7,689 bases of DNA from Clostridiales bacterium (GTDB lineage Bacteria > Bacillota_A > Clostridia > Saccharofermentanales > Saccharofermentanaceae), in NCBI GenBank assembly GCA_024695545.1, contig JAILHZ010000098.1:1-7689 (forward strand), written 5' to 3'. The translations under genes were made by a program, and so were the position numbers. The notes beneath the pieces are model-generated. The model saw only the letters and a program-made list of their open reading frames with translations. It was not told the DNA's origin and did no database searches. Below, piece by piece: positions 5,568-7,689 of this stretch (the stretch's first letter is position 1; every line of letters starts with the position of its first letter).

Positions 5568-6545
5568 ATGGCTTATTATGTAGGAATCGATCTCGGTGGC
5601 ACAAATATCAAGGCCGGTGTAGTAAGTGAGAAGGGTGAACTTCTGAACAAGGTCAGCATTAAGACAAATGCAGACCGTCCGATGGAAGAGATCATCACGG
5701 ATATGGGTAACCTGGCAAAGCAGGCGATCGAAGAAGCGGGTATCGCCGAGTCGGATGTATCCGCAATCGGAATCGGCTCTCCGGGAACTCCGGACAATAA
5801 GGCCGGCACACTGGTCTACGCGACTAACCTTCCTTTTGTAAACGCACCGATGAGAAAGATCATCCGTTCTGTGATCGATCTTCCGGTCTATATCGATAAT
5901 GATGCGAACTGCGCGGCAATGGCGGAGAGTGTTTCCGGTGCAGCGGCAGATGTTGCGGATTCCGTTACGATCACACTCGGAACGGGTATCGGCGCCGGCG
6001 TCATCATCAACAACCGTATCTTCTCCGGATTTAACCAGGCAGGTTCCGAGTTCGGTCACCATGTCATCATGGTCAACGGACAGCAGTGCTCCTGCGGACG
6101 TAAGGGCTGCTTCGAGGCATACGGCTCTGCATCTGCTCTTGCTCGTATTACTGAAGAAGCTGCGGAAGCAAACCCGACTTCCATCCTCGGAAAGCTTATC
6201 GAGGAGAACGGCGGACACGCAAACGCAAGAATCGCTTTCGACGGTATGAGAGCCGGCGATGAGGTTGCCGCGAATGTTGTTGATACATATATCGACTATC
6301 TCTCCGAGGGTCTGGCAAACGCGATCAACACCTTCATGCCGGAGGTTCTCCTGATCGGCGGCGGCGTCTGCAACGAGGGTGATCCGCTGATGGTTCCGCT
6401 TCGCGAGAAGACTCTGAACAAGCCGTTCTTCGGTCCGGGCGTAAGAAAGACCGAGATCCGCGTGGCGAAGATGGGTAACGATGCAGGTATCGTCGGTGCC
6501 GCCATGATGGGTAAGGCCTGCTTCGACGATAAGATCCAGGGATAA
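5568..6545 (+). CDS. ROK-family sugar kinase, probably glucokinase
   Basis: This 325-residue protein belongs to the ROK (repressor, ORF, kinase) family and most likely phosphorylates glucose with ATP in the cytoplasm to feed glycolysis. It has no N-terminal helix-turn-helix, so it is a kinase rather than a repressor. Visible motifs: phosphate-binding GIDLGGTNIKAG (6-17), catalytic aspartate D112 in IDNDANCAA, GTGIGAGVI (138-146), sugar-binding E161 and H164 in GSEFGHH, the zinc motif CSCGRKGC (C174, C176, C181, with H164 as fourth ligand) followed by E183. Near the C-terminus, PEVLLIGGGV is the second adenosine-site glycine motif. Length is typical of ROK kinases. Glucose is the likeliest substrate, but fructose, N-acetylmannosamine or other hexoses cannot be excluded from motifs alone. 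GAGGAG at 5554-5559 lies eight bases before the ATG. The gene is four bases upstream of truA, so the two are co-transcribed. Confidence 0.9.
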   Translation: MAYYVGIDLGGTNIKAGVVSEKGELLNKVSIKTNADRPMEEIITDMGNLAKQAIEEAGIAESDVSAIGIGSPGTPDNKAGTLVYATNLPFVNAPMRKIIRSVIDLPVYIDNDANCAAMAESVSGAAADVADSVTITLGTGIGAGVIINNRIFSGFNQAGSEFGHHVIMVNGQQCSCGRKGCFEAYGSASALARITEEAAEANPTSILGKLIEENGGHANARIAFDGMRAGDEVAANVVDTYIDYLSEGLANAINTFMPEVLLIGGGVCNEGDPLMVPLREKTLNKPFFGPGVRKTEIRVAKMGNDAGIVGAAMMGKACFDDKIQG

Positions 6546-6549
6546 GAAA

Positions 6550-7338
6550 ATGAGTGAGGAAGGCAGAACAACTGCGGATATACGCATCGCTTTGCTGACC
6601 GAATATGACGGGACCGATTTCGTTGGTTTCCAAAGACAGGATAACGGGCGCTCCGTACAGCAGACACTGGAAGAAGCAGTGGAGAAGGTGTACGGGCGCT
6701 TTTGCCGTATTTACGGGTGCTCGAGGACTGATTCCGGTGTCCATGCCAGAGGTCACGTCTCACATGTGGATGTTCCGTTTCCGATCCCCGTCGAAAAGAT
6801 CCCGCTGGCATTAAACGCCGTACTTGATGACGATCTGGTGGTCCTTGCCGCCAGGGAAGTCACGGAAGAATTCCATGCCCGCTTTAACAGCAAGGGAAAA
6901 AGATACTGCTACCGGGTAAGAAACGCAAAAGTTCCGTCGGCAATCGACCGCCGGACAGAGGCTTTCGTTCCGGGAACACTTGATGTGGAAGCGATGGACG
7001 ATGCGGCCAAAGCATTTATCGGAACGCACGACTTCAGTGCTTTTCGCGCACAGGGAGGACCGGACATCACGCCGATCCGCACCATGAAGGATGTCTATGT
7101 AAGACGCGCCGAAGGTGACCCCGATCTGATCGAGATCACTGTCATCGGCGAATCCTTCCTCTATAACATGGTCCGTATCATGGCGGGAACACTCGTCTAT
7201 GCCGGTCAGGGCAAGATGACAAAGGCCGAGATCGAGAAGCTTCTCACAGGAGAAGGTGTAAGAAAAGAAGCAGGCAAAACCATGCCGGCAAAAGGACTGA
7301 CACTGGAAGAAGTGTTCTACGACGATCTCAACTGGTAA
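6550..7338 (+). CDS. truA: tRNA pseudouridine(38-40) synthase TruA
   Basis: This 262-residue enzyme converts uridines 38-40 of the tRNA anticodon arm to pseudouridine. The N-terminal half has LTEYDGTDFVGFQRQ (16-30) and VQQTLEEAV. The catalytic loop is CSRTDSGVHA, with the nucleophile D61. The usual form is GRTDAGVHA, so the alanine after the aspartate is serine here. Further family blocks are FHARFNSKGKRYCYRV, GTHDFSAFRAQG, TPIRTM and the strongly conserved GESFLYNMVRIMAGTL. Length is normal apart from about nine extra N-terminal residues. The start follows the kinase stop by four bases with only a weak AGGGA (6538-6542) seven bases upstream, so translation is probably coupled to the kinase gene. 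In many Firmicutes truA directly follows ecfT; here the kinase gene intervenes. Confidence 0.97.
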   Translation: MSEEGRTTADIRIALLTEYDGTDFVGFQRQDNGRSVQQTLEEAVEKVYGRFCRIYGCSRTDSGVHARGHVSHVDVPFPIPVEKIPLALNAVLDDDLVVLAAREVTEEFHARFNSKGKRYCYRVRNAKVPSAIDRRTEAFVPGTLDVEAMDDAAKAFIGTHDFSAFRAQGGPDITPIRTMKDVYVRRAEGDPDLIEITVIGESFLYNMVRIMAGTLVYAGQGKMTKAEIEKLLTGEGVRKEAGKTMPAKGLTLEEVFYDDLNW

Positions 7339-7340
7339 TA

Positions 7341-7378
7341 TTTGCGCAGAACTGGATTCTTGCAAAATAAGTTCTTTT
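7341..7378 (+). terminator. Weak candidate terminator or alternative hairpins after truA
   Basis: Two mutually exclusive pairings can be drawn just after the truA stop. In one, TTTGC (7341-7345) and AGAA (7348-7351) pair with TTCT (7357-7360) and GCAAA (7362-7366) around the loop CTGGA. In the other, AGAACT (7348-7353) pairs with AGTTCT (7370-7375) over a 16-base loop and is followed by TTT at 7376-7378. The second has terminator layout but a weak, AT-rich stem. This could end the kinase-truA transcript inefficiently. Confidence 0.25.
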
Positions 7379-7388
7379 CCCGTACTAT
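7360..7388 (+). promoter_or_regulatory. Candidate housekeeping promoter for the cyclophilin gene
   Basis: TTGCAA (7360-7365, four of six matches to TTGACA) and TACTAT (7383-7388, four of six to TATAAT) are separated by exactly 17 bases. Transcription would begin near 7395, leaving about 40 bases before the ATG. A better -10 box, TACAAT at 7406-7411, has no matching -35. The 97-base gap after truA makes a separate promoter plausible. The assignment rests on consensus matching by eye. Confidence 0.4.
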
Positions 7389-7435
7389 CAAAGAAGTGAC
7401 GAAAGTACAATCTACGGAAATAAGGAGACATTATT

Positions 7436-7689
7436 ATGGCGAATCCTATTGTTACTATTGAGATGGAAAACGGCGGTATCATGAAGCTGGAGCTCTATCC
7501 GGACGTGGCACCGATCAGCGTACAGAACTTTATCGATCTTGCGGAGAAAGGCTTTTATGACGGCCTGATCTTCCACCGTGTTATCTCCGGATTCATGATC
7601 CAGGGCGGTGATCCGACAGGTACAGGTATGGGTGGCCCGGGACATCACATCAAGGGTGAGTTCAGAGCCAACGGTGTTGAGAACAACAT
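7436..7689 (+). CDS. ppiB: Cyclophilin-type peptidyl-prolyl cis-trans isomerase, 5' part (runs off the window)
   Basis: The first 84 codons of a cyclophilin are present and the frame is open to the window end. Cyclophilins catalyse cis-trans isomerisation of X-proline bonds and assist protein folding. The start [20 protein letters not shown] matches the first beta strands, followed by [19 protein letters not shown] (25-43). The active-site block is [15 protein letters not shown] (46-60), with R48, F53 and Q56 corresponding to the human cyclophilin A catalytic residues R55, F60 and Q63. TGTGMGGPG and IKGEF follow. There is no signal peptide or lipobox, so this is probably a cytoplasmic PpiB-type enzyme of roughly 170 residues. 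AAGGAG at 7422-7427 lies eight bases before the ATG. It is 97 bases after truA, possibly with its own promoter. Whether another domain follows cannot be seen. Confidence 0.95.
   Translation, partial: MANPIVTIEMENGGIMKLELYPDVAPISVQNFIDLAEKGFYDGLIFHRVISGFMIQGGDPTGTGMGGPGHHIKGEFRANGVENN

Noticed and set aside
5355..6587. A 410-codon open frame on the minus strand opposite ecfT and the ROK kinase gene
   Set aside because: It is fully antisense to genes with clear catalytic motifs. Its translation shows no recognisable domain, and it follows from codon bias on the plus strand.

Overview
The window reads as a Clostridia-type Firmicutes chromosome. It opens in the distal part of the ribosomal protein/RNA polymerase alpha cluster, in the order rpsM-rpsK-rpsD-rpoA-rplQ. 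Having rpsD between rpsK and rpoA is usual for clostridia; in Bacillus rpsD lies elsewhere. GC content is moderate and strong AGGAGG-type ribosome binding sites precede most genes. All genes are on the + strand and no RNA gene, CRISPR array, insertion sequence or phage gene is visible. I would not name a genus from this sequence.

Layout. Bases 1-98 are the 3' end of rpsM (S13). They are followed by rpsK (S11), rpsD (S4, four-cysteine zinc form), rpoA (RNA polymerase alpha) and rplQ (L17, unusually long). A strong intrinsic terminator at 2801-2838 closes this unit. Next is an energy-coupling factor (ECF) transporter module: one 600-residue protein holding both ATPases (EcfA1 and EcfA2 fused head to tail), then the transmembrane coupling protein EcfT, overlapping by one base. 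After an 83-base gap with GC-rich inverted repeats come a ROK-family sugar kinase (probably glucokinase) and, four bases later, truA (tRNA pseudouridine synthase). After a 97-base gap with a possible promoter, a cyclophilin-type peptidyl-prolyl isomerase begins and runs off the window end.

How the genes work together. The first block supplies small-subunit ribosomal proteins, L17 and the alpha subunit that nucleates RNA polymerase assembly. The ECF module (ATPases plus EcfT) powers vitamin or metal uptake with substrate-binding S components; none is encoded here, so it is probably the shared 'group II' type. The neighbourhood resembles the common Firmicutes order rplQ-ecfA1-ecfA2-ecfT-truA-rplM-rpsI. 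It differs in three ways: the ATPases are fused, a ROK kinase sits between ecfT and truA, and a cyclophilin gene replaces rplM-rpsI after truA.

This is mostly ordinary core-genome sequence, and I do not see a new defence, mobile or signalling system. The points worth a second look are the fused EcfA protein, the enlarged L17, the ROK kinase insertion, and a few short palindromic or hairpin elements between genes.
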